Shown here: piece after piece, positions 28,056-36,665 of the stretch
Layout of the letters: each line of letters begins with the position of its first letter
How positions within the stretch are numbered: the first letter of the stretch is position 1
NCBI GenBank assembly: GCA_964596645.1
Contig: CAZQVB010000002.1
Span: 62,001-126,000 of the forward strand
Length of the DNA: 64,000 nucleotides
DNA from: CAVQEK01 sp964596645
Lineage (GTDB): Bacteria > Bacteroidota > Bacteroidia > Cytophagales > Cyclobacteriaceae
Reading direction: 5' to 3'
Translations under genes and position numbers: made by a program
Notes under the pieces: model-generated
What the model was told of the DNA's origin: nothing
Databases searched by the model: none
What the model saw: the letters and a program-made list of their open reading frames with translations, nothing else

Positions 28056-28919
28056 TCAGCCTATTTCAGAAAAGATATCCACGGTAGCCCGCGACTTATT
28101 CAATGTGTAAAAATGCAAACCGGGCGCGCCCATTGCCAACAGTTCACGACACTGCTTTATGGCGTATTCCACACCTATGGCATAAGTTTTTTCCAGATTG
28201 TCCTGATGCGGCTCCAGCGCGGCCAAAAGCTCGGCCGGTATGCTGGCACCGCACATTTGGGTAAAGCGCTTGATCTGTTTGAAATTGGTAATGGGCATAA
28301 TGCCCGGGATGATGGGCGACACAATGCCTGCCGCCCGTGTTTTTTCTAAAAAATCGAAGTACAGCCTATTGTCGAAAAACAACTGGGTAATGGCAAAGTC
28401 TGCGCCCCTGTCCAGCTTCAACTTCAGGTACTTGATGTCATCTTCTACACAGCCCGACTCCGGGTGGCATTCCGGATAGCCAGCGGCGCCAATGCTGAAG
28501 CGATTTTGTGCGGCAGCAAATGCGATAAGGTCGCTTGCATACTCAAAATCGGTGGTGGCGGCGGCTTGTGCGGCTTCATCTGCCTGAGGCCGGTCGCCCC
28601 GCAGCAGTATCAGGTTTTCTATATTCTTTGATGCCAGGTAGTCCAGGTCGGCGGCTACTTTTTCTTTTTGTGCATTTACGCAAGTGTAATGCGCCATGCA
28701 GCAGAGGCCTATTTTGTTTTGAAGGTAGTCGATCAGGTCGAAAGAGGCATTTTGCGTGGAGCCGCCGGCGCCATAGGTCACCGACACAAAAGATGGCGAC
28801 AGTTTGAGCAACTGGCCTACGTTGATGCCCAGCTCCAGAATGGAAGAGTAATTTTTTGGAGGGAAAAATTCAAAGGAAAATGTTGGTTTTCCCTTTTGTA
28901 AAAGTTCGCTGATTTTCAA
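28056..28919 (-). CDS. metF: 5,10-Methylenetetrahydrofolate reductase
   Basis: A 287-residue FAD-dependent TIM-barrel enzyme producing 5-methyltetrahydrofolate for methionine synthesis. The family pattern is clear: FSFEFFPPKN (catalytic Glu), FVSVTYGAGGST, NLILLRGDRP (FAD/folate loop), IGAAGYPECHPE, ADFAITQLFFDNRLYFDFL and IIPGIMPITNFKQI. Length is normal. It is convergent with the barrel gene. I looked for a SAM or folate riboswitch upstream and saw none. Confidence 0.97.
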   Translation of the reverse strand: MKISELLQKGKPTFSFEFFPPKNYSSILELGINVGQLLKLSPSFVSVTYGAGGSTQNASFDLIDYLQNKIGLCCMAHYTCVNAQKEKVAADLDYLASKNIENLILLRGDRPQADEAAQAAATTDFEYASDLIAFAAAQNRFSIGAAGYPECHPESGCVEDDIKYLKLKLDRGADFAITQLFFDNRLYFDFLEKTRAAGIVSPIIPGIMPITNFKQIKRFTQMCGASIPAELLAALEPHQDNLEKTYAIGVEYAIKQCRELLAMGAPGLHFYTLNKSRATVDIFSEIG

Positions 28920-29003
28920 GCTACCACTGTTTAATGTGCTGTAAAAGCACCAAAAGTATATATTTCGTGTATTTTGTGAAAATGTAAATTGGCTGGGGGA
29001 TGT

Positions 29004-30155
29004 TTACAAACCCGCCGCCCCCTCCGCGGCAGCATCCCTGATGTGACTGTATTCTGCCATTTTCACTGAGGTTTTATAGCTTTCTTTGGCTTCGTCTTTC
29101 ATGTTGAGCGATTCATACACCCGGCCAAGGCCGAGGTAGAGCAGGCTCTCGTGGTGCAAAGTACCTACGTTGGAGGCTTCACTCAAGGTGACAGCATGCT
29201 CATATGCGCGCCTGGCTGCTTCCGCATCATTCTTGTATTTTTCCTGATACCAGCCATCAAAAATGTAGCCCGTATAGCGGTAAAAATCATTGCTGCTGTA
29301 CAGCAAATCTTCGATGTGGGCGTAGGCGCTTTTGTATTGATTCAGATACAGCATATTTTCTACCAACAGGAAAGTATAGGTGAGATTGCCGGGATATTGC
29401 CGGTGCAGCTTTTGTATGTACTCCATTCCTACTTCAGGCTTGCGCTCGTAGTGCAGATATATGTGGTACAGATACGTAAGGCTTTCGGCTTTGGTAAATA
29501 TTCCTTTTTCCGCTCCCAGCTTCAGCATGCGCAGTCCTTCCGCCTTGTCGCCGGAGCGAAAAATCCATAGAAAGGGTTTGTAGAAGGGGTGCTCTTCCGG
29601 ATACCGCTCCCTGTAGTAGTTGTAGATGCCGCAGGGAAAGTAGAACTCCGGAAACTCCTCTATCAGATCGAAACCCTCCTTCACGTAGCCGTAGGAATTC
29701 TTGGCTGCACCAAGCGCTTTCATTGTCAACTGGTTGTCGGCATACAGCTGTGCCAGGAAGGAATTGGCCGACAAAGAGAAAAATATTCCTTCTACGTCCT
29801 CGTCGTCTTCATCCAGTCGCTTTGCGGCAAGTTCTATGGTCTGACCGAGATAGTATTCAAATTTTTCGAAAGGCATGGAGCCTGTCTTGATGGGCTTGTG
29901 CTTCCAGTTGTAGTAAAAAGCCTTCAGCAATGTGACGCCCGGGTAATCCGGAATGCGTTCATCCAGTTTTTTTATCACCGGATCGGCCGCAGCAAAGTTC
30001 ATGTTGTAAATGCTGTCGATGGCCTGGCGGATCAGCCGCACCTCTTCCGGTTTGATGGACAAGCCATTTTGTGACCAGGCTTGTGTGCTGGTGAGTACGC
30101 TTATGGGTATGAGCAGGGTGAGTTGTAAGAATATGAGTCGAAGGTTTGGATTCAC
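29004..30155 (-). CDS. Secreted TPR-type protein, function unknown
   Basis: A 383-residue protein with a signal peptide (about 28 residues, ending TQAWSQ) and an alpha-helical repeat body. Helical pairs that look like tetratricopeptide repeats are seen at about residues 45-75 (NMNFAAADPVIKKLDERIPDYP), 240-270 (GMEYIQKLHRQYPGNLTYTF) and 340-375 (LGLGRVYESLNMKDEAKESY). A conserved FYFPCGIYNYYRERYPEEHP stretch lies near residue 170. Such proteins usually scaffold envelope complexes. It is divergent from the DUF2784 gene; the partner is unknown. Confidence 0.7.
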   Translation of the reverse strand: MNPNLRLIFLQLTLLIPISVLTSTQAWSQNGLSIKPEEVRLIRQAIDSIYNMNFAAADPVIKKLDERIPDYPGVTLLKAFYYNWKHKPIKTGSMPFEKFEYYLGQTIELAAKRLDEDDEDVEGIFFSLSANSFLAQLYADNQLTMKALGAAKNSYGYVKEGFDLIEEFPEFYFPCGIYNYYRERYPEEHPFYKPFLWIFRSGDKAEGLRMLKLGAEKGIFTKAESLTYLYHIYLHYERKPEVGMEYIQKLHRQYPGNLTYTFLLVENMLYLNQYKSAYAHIEDLLYSSNDFYRYTGYIFDGWYQEKYKNDAEAARRAYEHAVTLSEASNVGTLHHESLLYLGLGRVYESLNMKDEAKESYKTSVKMAEYSHIRDAAAEGAAGL

Positions 30156-30197
30156 CGTTTTGGCTTTTTTTTATAAATTATACGCAGGGCGACTGTT

Positions 30198-30566
30198 ATG
30201 GAAAAAACGTTGCAAATATGGGACTTCTTATTGGTGATTGCGCATCTGGCCGTCATTGTATTCAACCTCTTTGCCTGGATATTCCCAAAAACTCGCAGGT
30301 GGCACCTGATCGTGGCGGCCCTCACGCTGGGTTCATGGCTGCTGCTGGGCATATGGTATGGGCTTGGCTACTGCTTCCTCACCGACTGGCACTGGCAGGT
30401 GAAGCGGAAGCTCGGTGAGACGAACCTGCCGGACTCCTTCGTCAAATACTTTGCCGATCGGTACACCCCATTCACGCTGAGCGCCGGTGTGGTAGATGGC
30501 CTCACCGTGGGGGCCTTTGCAGTCGCCATAGCTTGTTCGCTGTATGTGAACTTTGCGAGGAAGTAG
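30198..30566 (+). CDS. DUF2784-family membrane protein
   Basis: A 122-residue integral membrane protein with three hydrophobic helices (about 8-28, 36-57 and 95-117). The family signature is present: HLAVIVFNLFAWIFP, GYCFLTDWHWQVKRKLGE and a C-terminal hydrophobic helix. DUF2784 proteins are widespread and have no assigned function. Divergent from the TPR gene with 42 bp between starts. Confidence 0.85.
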   Translation: MEKTLQIWDFLLVIAHLAVIVFNLFAWIFPKTRRWHLIVAALTLGSWLLLGIWYGLGYCFLTDWHWQVKRKLGETNLPDSFVKYFADRYTPFTLSAGVVDGLTVGAFAVAIACSLYVNFARK

Positions 30567-30570
30567 CGAA

Positions 30571-30624
30571 TGGTAGACTGGTGGATTGGTAGACTGGTAA
30601 ACTCGGAGATTGGTAGATTTGTAG
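30571..30624. repeat. TGGTAGA/TGGTGGA-type repeat block, left
   Basis: A run of short degenerate units (GGTAGACTGGTGGATT and similar). TGGTGGATTGGTAGACT (30579-30595) is a perfect 17-bp inverted match to AGTCTACCAATCCACCA at 30889-30905. Confidence 0.7.
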
Positions 30625-30870
30625 AATAGCTGAAAGCTGAATGCTCAAAGTCTATGTCATCATGAACTTGTTTCAGGATCTGTCTAAAGAATAAACGAAT
30701 GATGAAATCTTGAAATAAATTCCAGGCTGGCCGGTTCAGCATGACCGCTGAGAGAGCGGATGGATGGAAAATCCCATGAGTACGGATTGGCTTTTGCTTT
30801 AACAGGTCCGACTTTCGTCTATCCTGGAATTGCTACTGGCCACTGAATATTGTAAAATGCGAGAACTCTA
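30625..30870. other. Intergenic spacer with a dispersed-repeat signature
   Basis: No gene is seen. GAACTTGTTTCAGGATCTG near 30663-30681 matches a short repeat that is common in Bacteroidota intergenic DNA (CCTGAACTTGTTTCAGGATC type). The whole 494-bp gap 30567-31060 seems to be repeat-derived. Confidence 0.45.
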
Positions 30871-30970
30871 ACTCTTCACCAGTCTACGAGTCTACCAATC
30901 CACCAATCCACTAATCACTCTTCACTCTTCACCAGTCTACGAGTCTACCAACCCACCAATCTACCAATCG
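30871..30970. repeat. TCTACCAATCCACCAATC-type repeat block, right
   Basis: Two direct copies of a 38-bp unit (30871-30908 and 30924-30961) differing at one base, each starting ACTCTTCACCAGTCTACGAG. They are inverted relative to the block at 30571-30624. Confidence 0.8.
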
Positions 30971-31060
30971 ACGGCAAAACTCTCCTCACGATCTACCCAA
31001 AACTGTTGTATTCAAATTAGCTTTGCTAAGGCGAAACATTAAATGAAGGGCAGCAAGTAA

Positions 31061-32014
31061 ATGAACATTTTAATAACAGGCATTAGCGGGTTTGTGGGTG
31101 TAAATGCCTGTGTGTATTTCAAGGGCAAAGATGAGCTCAAGATATATGGCCATGCACGCAACGTACAGGCGGCTGCTCGTACCACAGGCCTGCCCTTGGA
31201 TCGTTTCGTGCACACCATAGACGCCGAGGTACTCAATATGGCGAATATCGACGCCATCATTCATCTGGCGGGCCTCGCGCACGACCTCTCCGGTAAGTAC
31301 ACAGAGACCGACTACTTCGAGGTGAACACCCGCCTTACGCAGACCATCTACGATGCCTTTCTTGCCAGCGATGCCCATACATTTATTTACCTCAGCAGTA
31401 TAAAAGCCCTGGCAGATTGGGCCGATGAAGTGCTTACGGAAGATCAGCATCCCCGGCCCACTACGCCCTATGGCCGGTCGAAGCGACAGGCTGAAGAGTA
31501 TATCCTTCAAAATGAAAGACAGGGGAAATTGAGCTACATCCTGCGCCCATGCCTCATACACGGGCCGGGCAACAAAGGCAATCTCAATCTGCTATATCAA
31601 CTGGTATCGCGTGGCATACCTTACCCATTCGGTGCTTTTGACAATCTCCGCTCTTTTCTCTACATCGAAAATTTAATGCATGTCATCCATCGGTTGCTTA
31701 CCAAACCCATACCGACCGGTCTGTATCACGTAGCCGACGGCGACGACATCTCTACGGTAGGCATGGTGCGGCTGATGGCGCATTACCTGAATAAATCGCC
31801 CAGGATACTGCCTCTGCCAAAAAGCCTTATGCAGTCGCTGAGTACCGTTGGCGATTGGCTGCACTTGCCTGTCAACAGCAGCATGCTGCACAAGCTCACC
31901 GAAAATTATCAGGTGTCCAACGCAAAGCTGCTTGCAGCATTGGGCGAAAATTTGCCATATTCGCTCCAAAACGGACTGGAAAAAACCTTTGCTTCATTCA
32001 ATGCCTCTTCTTAA
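31061..32014 (+). CDS. NAD-dependent epimerase/dehydratase (WbpV/Gne-like sugar-nucleotide enzyme)
   Basis: A 317-residue extended SDR. It shows ITGISGFVG (Rossmann GxxGxxG), IIHLAGLAHDL, YLSSIKALADWADE with catalytic Ser and TTPYGRSKRQAEEY with the Tyr-Lys pair. Acceptable roles are 4-epimerisation or 4-reduction of a UDP-N-acetylhexosamine (for example UDP-GalNAc, -FucNAc or -QuiNAc). The next gene is a WbpL-type initiating transferase overlapping it by 14 bp, the same pairing seen in O-antigen clusters, which supports sugar-nucleotide supply for a surface glycan. Substrate not determinable. Confidence 0.85.
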   Translation: MNILITGISGFVGVNACVYFKGKDELKIYGHARNVQAAARTTGLPLDRFVHTIDAEVLNMANIDAIIHLAGLAHDLSGKYTETDYFEVNTRLTQTIYDAFLASDAHTFIYLSSIKALADWADEVLTEDQHPRPTTPYGRSKRQAEEYILQNERQGKLSYILRPCLIHGPGNKGNLNLLYQLVSRGIPYPFGAFDNLRSFLYIENLMHVIHRLLTKPIPTGLYHVADGDDISTVGMVRLMAHYLNKSPRILPLPKSLMQSLSTVGDWLHLPVNSSMLHKLTENYQVSNAKLLAALGENLPYSLQNGLEKTFASFNASS

Positions 32015-32984
32015 CTATTTGCTGGTACTGCTCATTTTGTGGGCAGCGGCTATGGCTTATTTTTTTATTGCGCGCCGCCTCGGTATAGTGGACCGGCCCA
32101 ATCACCGCACAATGCATCATAGCCCTACCATACGCGGTGGGGGCATCATCTTTCTGCTCATCCCCTGGCTCAGTCATTGGCTATTTTGCCCTATAAATCC
32201 GTATTTCCTGTATTCTTTCACCGCTGTAGGAGTCCTCAGTTTTGTGGATGATGTGCGCAGCCTGCCCAGCAGCATCAGAATGTTTTTGCAATTTGTGGCA
32301 ATGGGCGTGATCGTGGGAGAAACAGGCTTTTATGATATCCATCCCTTCTGGGGCAGTATCGTGGTGTTGATAGGCGCGGGCGTGCTGAACGCTTACAATT
32401 TTATGGATGGCATCAACGGCATGACTGCTGGCTACAGCATAGTGACCATCGCCACGCTATTGCTGATCAATTGTTTTGTGGTGCCGTTTGCCAGTGAGCA
32501 TTTGATGATCGTAGCCTTGCTGGCCTTGCTCGTGTTCAGCTTTTATAATTTTCGCTCCAGAGCAGCCTGCTTTGCCGGAGATGTTGGCAGTGTGTCCATG
32601 GCCTTTTTAGTGCTATATCTGCTCTTGTTGCTCATACAGCATACGGGCAACTATATTTTTATACTCCTGCTGGCGCTGTATGGTGTCGATACTGTGCTCA
32701 CGATTTTACACCGCATGTACCACCGTGAAAACATCTTTGAAGCGCACCGTTCACATCTTTTTCAGATTATCGTGTTTCATGGCAAGTGGCGTCATATCAG
32801 CATGAGCGCCGCATATATGGCGGTTCAGTTGGCTGTGAATGGGCTGATCCTGCTGGTGTTTGGCTTTTCTGTCGCTGTACAAGTAGCAGCCGCAATAGTG
32901 CTTCTTTTCCTGCTGTCGGTTGCTTATGTCATCATCCGCCGGCATTACCTAAAGGGCACCGCTCGTGCCGGCGCCAGCCACTAA
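32001..32984 (+). CDS. Undecaprenyl-phosphate N-acetylhexosamine-1-phosphate transferase (MraY/WecA/WbpL family)
   Basis: A 327-residue polytopic inner-membrane transferase with about ten hydrophobic helices. Motifs: VDRPNHRTMHHSPTIRGGGI (polyprenyl-P-dependent family opening), VDDVRSL (DDxx metal site), NAYNFMDGINGMTAG (catalytic NxxNxxDGIDG-like block), FAGDVGS and the cytoplasmic HRSHLFQ basic loop. It would start glycan synthesis by moving a HexNAc-1-P to the lipid carrier, giving a second initiation route beside the gene at 2754. The ATG start overlaps the epimerase gene. Its stop overlaps that of the convergent cytochrome gene. Confidence 0.92.
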   Translation: MPLLNYLLVLLILWAAAMAYFFIARRLGIVDRPNHRTMHHSPTIRGGGIIFLLIPWLSHWLFCPINPYFLYSFTAVGVLSFVDDVRSLPSSIRMFLQFVAMGVIVGETGFYDIHPFWGSIVVLIGAGVLNAYNFMDGINGMTAGYSIVTIATLLLINCFVVPFASEHLMIVALLALLVFSFYNFRSRAACFAGDVGSVSMAFLVLYLLLLLIQHTGNYIFILLLALYGVDTVLTILHRMYHRENIFEAHRSHLFQIIVFHGKWRHISMSAAYMAVQLAVNGLILLVFGFSVAVQVAAAIVLLFLLSVAYVIIRRHYLKGTARAGASH

Positions 32985-33466
32985 TCCGGCACAGCACCGA
33001 TCTTTTCGTCCCCGCCACAGCTTTCCATCAATTTGCGTACATCGTGCATGCTGATGATCAGCAGTGAATCCGCAAATTCATTGTATATGTAGGTGGTAAT
33101 CTCGGCCAGTTCCAGATCGGTAAGCCGTGGGTTGCCGGGCATGGGTTGATTGTATTCAAGGCCGTTCACCACGATCGGGCCCTGCTGGCCATGGCGCATT
33201 CCGCACACCACTTCCTGAAAATTGTCCAGCATATAATCAGAGTGCTTCAATGGCGGGTATAAGGCTGCCAGGCCGGTGCCGTCTTCCATATGGCAATTGC
33301 TGCAGTGCAGCGTGTACAGCCTCTTTCCTTCGGCCATGTACTGCCTCAGCCGTATACGAGTGCGCTGGTCGAGCTCTGCATACCGTGCGTCCGATTCCTT
33401 TTTACTTTCACAGGCCCAAACCAACAGGCCTATGCAAAGCCATATCGCTGTGCGGTTAGTCCGCAT
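32981..33466 (-). CDS. Class I cytochrome c lipoprotein
   Basis: A 161-residue mono-haem cytochrome c. Lipobox LLVWAC gives Cys19 as the lipid anchor; haem motif CSNCH is at 55-59, and the sixth ligand is probably the Met in YNQPMPGNP. LYPPLKHSDYM and LTDLELAEITTYIYNEF are typical of the domain. It is coupled with SCO and HemJ genes upstream, overlapping the SCO gene by 11 bp. It likely carries electrons in the periplasm to a terminal oxidase that is not in this window. Confidence 0.92.
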   Translation of the reverse strand: MRTNRTAIWLCIGLLVWACESKKESDARYAELDQRTRIRLRQYMAEGKRLYTLHCSNCHMEDGTGLAALYPPLKHSDYMLDNFQEVVCGMRHGQQGPIVVNGLEYNQPMPGNPRLTDLELAEITTYIYNEFADSLLIISMHDVRKLMESCGGDEKIGAVPD

Positions 33467-34100
33467 ATTCGGTGAGTAGTATTCTAATGTCTGCAATGAG
33501 CTCATCTACCTCATCGGCCTCGGTGCCGTCGTATATGCCGCGGATGCGCCGTTGCTTATCGATGAGCAAAAAGGCGCCGCTGTGCAGTATGCCACCGGGT
33601 TCCGAAGGGTCGTCACGCGCTGTAACCATGTAGCTGGTTTGTCCGATATTATACAACTCGTCCTTATCGCCTGTCACGAAGTGCCACCGGTCGGAGGCAA
33701 CACCCAGCCGCTCGGCATAAGATTTTAACACGGCCACTGAGTCGTGATTGGGGTCTATGCTGTGCGAAAGAAATTTCACCGCAGGTTCGCCCTCAAACGT
33801 TTCGTACAAGCGCAGCATCTGGCTTTTCATCACCGGGCAAATGGTGGGACAGGTGGTAAAGAAGAAATCGGCCACATAAATATTGTCTTCAAATGTGGCA
33901 TTGGTGATCAGGCTGCTGTCTTGATCTACAAAGGCAAAGTCGGCAATGGTGTGGTATAGCGTATCGGCGCGTAGGCCACCGTCTATGGCTATATTTTTTA
34001 TTTCCCGACGGCCCAGAATGGGAAGCCGTTCATCTTTTTGCCGGCAATCGGAAAGAGCCATCGCCACAAGAGTCATCCATATAAGCCAGTATTTTTTCAT
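33456..34100 (-). CDS. SCO1/SenC-family copper-binding protein
   Basis: A 214-residue thioredoxin-fold lipoprotein that delivers copper to the CuA or CuB site of cytochrome oxidase. Copper ligands are visible: TTCPTICPVM (Cys84, Cys88) and the distal His173 in ILHSGAFLL. SIDPNHDSVAVLKSYAE is a family motif. The signal peptide ends ALSDC. The order HemJ-SCO-cytochrome c, with overlaps of a few bases, points to one operon serving aerobic respiration. Confidence 0.93.
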   Translation of the reverse strand: MKKYWLIWMTLVAMALSDCRQKDERLPILGRREIKNIAIDGGLRADTLYHTIADFAFVDQDSSLITNATFEDNIYVADFFFTTCPTICPVMKSQMLRLYETFEGEPAVKFLSHSIDPNHDSVAVLKSYAERLGVASDRWHFVTGDKDELYNIGQTSYMVTARDDPSEPGGILHSGAFLLIDKQRRIRGIYDGTEADEVDELIADIRILLTEYAD

Positions 34101-34645
34101 GGATTATGTATTTCTCTGTTTTTACGATTTTTTCTATAGGCTTTTATGCCCAGGTAAAGCAGGACAATAAGTGCTGCCAGGCCCACGGCAAAAATGATAT
34201 AATTCACACCACTCTTGAGTACGGTGATGAACACGATGGCAAACAAAAAGACGGTTGCCACTTCATTGAGCACACGCAGTTGCTGACTGCTATACTTGTA
34301 TTTGTCTTTTTTCAGGCCTTTGTAGGTAAAGTGCAGCACATGGTGGTAGATGAATAGACCAGCCACGAGTGCCATCTTGATCCAAAACCATGTATAAGCC
34401 CAGTGTATGTGTGCCATGCCCAGCCCGAATATGATGGTGAGTATAGCGGCCGGCCATGCGATGATAAACAGCAGGCGGCTGGCCATGAGCTTGTACTGGC
34501 TGGTGAGGGTAGAGCGGGCAGGCTCTGCCATATCACGCGCTTCTGTTTGGTATATAAATAGCCGCGGCAGGTAGAATAATGCCGCAAACCACGCCACTAC
34601 AAACACAATGTGCAGGGACTTGAAAATCGGATACAGAATCGTCAT
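34097..34645 (-). CDS. hemJ: Protoporphyrinogen IX oxidase, HemJ type (CopD-like membrane protein)
   Basis: A 182-residue four- or five-helix membrane protein. The HemJ signature LHIVFVVAWFAALFYLPRLFIY (conserved His12, Trp, and Tyr-Leu-Pro-Arg) is at the N-terminus, with a second conserved helix carrying KMALVAGLFIYHHVLHFTYKGLKKD. It oxidises protoporphyrinogen IX to protoporphyrin IX in haem synthesis. Overlap by 4 bp with the SCO gene supports co-expression with cytochrome biogenesis. Some databases call these CopD domain proteins. Confidence 0.87.
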   Translation of the reverse strand: MTILYPIFKSLHIVFVVAWFAALFYLPRLFIYQTEARDMAEPARSTLTSQYKLMASRLLFIIAWPAAILTIIFGLGMAHIHWAYTWFWIKMALVAGLFIYHHVLHFTYKGLKKDKYKYSSQQLRVLNEVATVFLFAIVFITVLKSGVNYIIFAVGLAALIVLLYLGIKAYRKNRKNREIHNP

Positions 34646-34707
34646 GGTGCGAAAAATTGAAATGCGAAAATAGATGCTAGTCCGCTAATGGTACAATAAT
34701 TTCCTGT

Positions 34708-35514
34708 TTATTCGGAGTGTTCCAACACTTCCACCACGTCGTCTATGTGCACCCTGCCCTCATCCAGCGCCACCATGTTTACGCCAAAAAGCACCTTGTT
34801 GCCCTCTCGTCGTATGGTGCTTAGTGTTCGCAAAGGCTCCTTGCTCTTTTGCGCGGTGTCGGGGTCTATGGTGATGACTGAACAGCGGTCGCATGCCTTC
34901 ACAAGCTGAAAGCGCACATTGCCCATCCTGATCACCTTCCAACGATCTTCTTCAAATGGCTCCTTTCCATCCACTACGATGTTGGGCCTGAACCGGCGCA
35001 TGTCGAACGCCATACCGGCCTGCGCCTCCAGCCGCCTCAGCGATGCCACCGTCGTGAGCAGGTAGGGGAAGCTGTCAGCAAAACTAACCGCTGTCGGCTG
35101 GGCTGTGAACAGGGGGTCTGCTTGTCGACGGCTTTGGCTGCCCATGTATACCAACCGGCACGCAAAGCCTAGCACATCCTGAAGCCACTGCACAGCGACA
35201 CCGGGCACTATGCTGGCCTCCAGGCGGTCGCCCCACACATCCACTATGGTGGTGTCGGCATTGGCTGGTGGCTCGGTCAGTAATACCGTGCCTACAGAGG
35301 CATTTTTATGGTACAGCTCAAAGCCGTTGGTGTGTGGGCGCAAGCCAACGTTGGCCATTTCCCGATGGGTGCGCTGGGTGAGGAACTTGCCGTTGGTATC
35401 GGTAAGCATCCATCGGCGGTCGTAGGCGAACCCGCGCTCCCGTACCTGGGCTTCGGTCAGGCGTATGCCACCGAGCGATTTCACAGGGTATATGTATAAA
35501 TCCGTAATGCGCAT
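34708..35514 (-). CDS. MOSC-domain molybdenum-cofactor protein (YcbX/mARC-like, no ferredoxin domain)
   Basis: A 268-residue protein with an N-terminal MOSC beta-barrel (ITDLYIYPVKSLGGIRL, GFAYDRRWMLTD) and a C-terminal MOSC domain (RRFRPNIVVDG, EEDRWKVIRMG, ACDRCSVITIDPDT with the cofactor-binding Cys). It ends NMVALDEGRVHIDDVVEVLE. Family members reduce N-hydroxylated compounds with a Mo-cofactor. Unlike YcbX it has no C-terminal 2Fe-2S domain, so an external electron donor would be needed. The start is the ATG at the first conserved residue; another lies six codons upstream. Confidence 0.87.
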   Translation of the reverse strand: MRITDLYIYPVKSLGGIRLTEAQVRERGFAYDRRWMLTDTNGKFLTQRTHREMANVGLRPHTNGFELYHKNASVGTVLLTEPPANADTTIVDVWGDRLEASIVPGVAVQWLQDVLGFACRLVYMGSQSRRQADPLFTAQPTAVSFADSFPYLLTTVASLRRLEAQAGMAFDMRRFRPNIVVDGKEPFEEDRWKVIRMGNVRFQLVKACDRCSVITIDPDTAQKSKEPLRTLSTIRREGNKVLFGVNMVALDEGRVHIDDVVEVLEHSE

Positions 35515-35614
35515 GTTGCTATTTGTTTTCATTTTAAAAAAATGCCTTCTGCTGTGCGCAAGAGCACGTGGGCCAGACTGTAAAAATGGCAATACATTTT
35601 TGCTAAGGTCAATT

Positions 35615-36559
35615 TCATTTTTTCACCTCCACCTGGCGTTTGCTGATCTCATCGTGTATATAAGCCCAAATCTCCTGCAGGTCGTCCGGCCGGAACCATT
35701 GGAAGTCCTCATCTTTTTTGAACCAGGTGAGCTGCCGTTTGGCGTAGCGGCGTGTGTTACGCTTGAGCAGGCGAATGGCTTCGTCACGGTCGTACCGGCC
35801 ATCCATATAGCCAAAGATCTCCGTATACCCTACCGTCTTTAACGCGTTCAGATGCCGCTTCTCTTTCAGCGACGCCACCTCATCAAACAAGCCACTGGCC
35901 ACCATCTGATCTACGCGCCTGTCGATGCGATCAAACAGCACCGGACGCTCCAGTTCCAGGCCAATTTTCAGCATATGAAACGGCCGCTGTACGGGTTGAT
36001 CGTTGCGAAATGATGAATAGGGCCTGTTGGTGGCACGGCACACTTCCAGTGCCCGCACCACACGCTGACTGTTTTTCAGGTCGACCCTGCCGTAGTATTC
36101 GGGGTCGCGCTGCGCCAGTTCCTGCACCAAGACATCGAGACCGTGTTCCACCAGATCTTCGTAGAGCTGCTTTCTGTGTTCGGCAGGCACTTGCGGTATG
36201 TCGTTCATGCCTTCGCACACCGCCCGGATGTACAGCCCGGACCCACCAACCATCAGCACCACATCGTGCTCAGCGAACAGATCATTGAGCTTTTCAAGCA
36301 CGGCTACTTCAAACCTTCCAGCGCTAAACTCTTTTTCTACCGGTAAAAAATCAACAAAATAGTGCGGTATGCCCATCGTTTCTTCCCTGCCCGGCTTGGC
36401 TGTGCCGATCGACATGTCGCGATAGAACTGCCGGGAATCGGCCGAAATCACCGGACACTGAAGCTGCCGGGCCAGTGCCACACCTACGGCCGTTTTTCCC
36501 ACAGCCGTAGGCCCGGCTACCACTACAAGAGTTCTGCTGCTGTTCAAGTTTGTGTTCAT
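35615..36559 (-). CDS. miaA: tRNA dimethylallyltransferase
   Basis: A 314-residue P-loop enzyme that prenylates A37 of tRNAs reading UNN codons. P-loop GPTAVGKT is at 16-23, followed by ISADSRQFYRDMSIGTAKP, HYFVDFLPVEKEFSAG, VMVGGSGLYIRAV and NSQRVVRALEV. The C-terminal RRYAKRQLTWFKKD motif is present. The chosen ATG gives the usual length. In context, note that the tRNA-like elements at 52.5-52.9 kb have U at position 37, not A, so they would not be substrates. Confidence 0.96.
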   Translation of the reverse strand: MNTNLNSSRTLVVVAGPTAVGKTAVGVALARQLQCPVISADSRQFYRDMSIGTAKPGREETMGIPHYFVDFLPVEKEFSAGRFEVAVLEKLNDLFAEHDVVLMVGGSGLYIRAVCEGMNDIPQVPAEHRKQLYEDLVEHGLDVLVQELAQRDPEYYGRVDLKNSQRVVRALEVCRATNRPYSSFRNDQPVQRPFHMLKIGLELERPVLFDRIDRRVDQMVASGLFDEVASLKEKRHLNALKTVGYTEIFGYMDGRYDRDEAIRLLKRNTRRYAKRQLTWFKKDEDFQWFRPDDLQEIWAYIHDEISKRQVEVKK

Positions 36560-36665
36560 TGGGTCGATCACGGGGTGTTGGCAGTGCCACCACGACGGGC
36601 GGCCAAAATAGAAAATAACTGCTATATTGATTAATTTTTGATGTTTTTTGAAGGTACTTTGCACC

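Noticed and set aside
28920..29003. SAM riboswitch before metF
   Set aside because: The 84-bp gap upstream of metF shows no riboswitch-like conserved stems; a terminator-like helix is also missing.
30571..30970. CRISPR array in the repeat block
   Set aside because: Only two direct units, degenerate subrepeats, no regular unique spacers, and no cas genes anywhere in the window.
36648..36665. Earlier in-frame start for the giant kinase
   Set aside because: It would add six residues only and place the start inside the likely leader; the ATG at 36666 is preferred though not proven.
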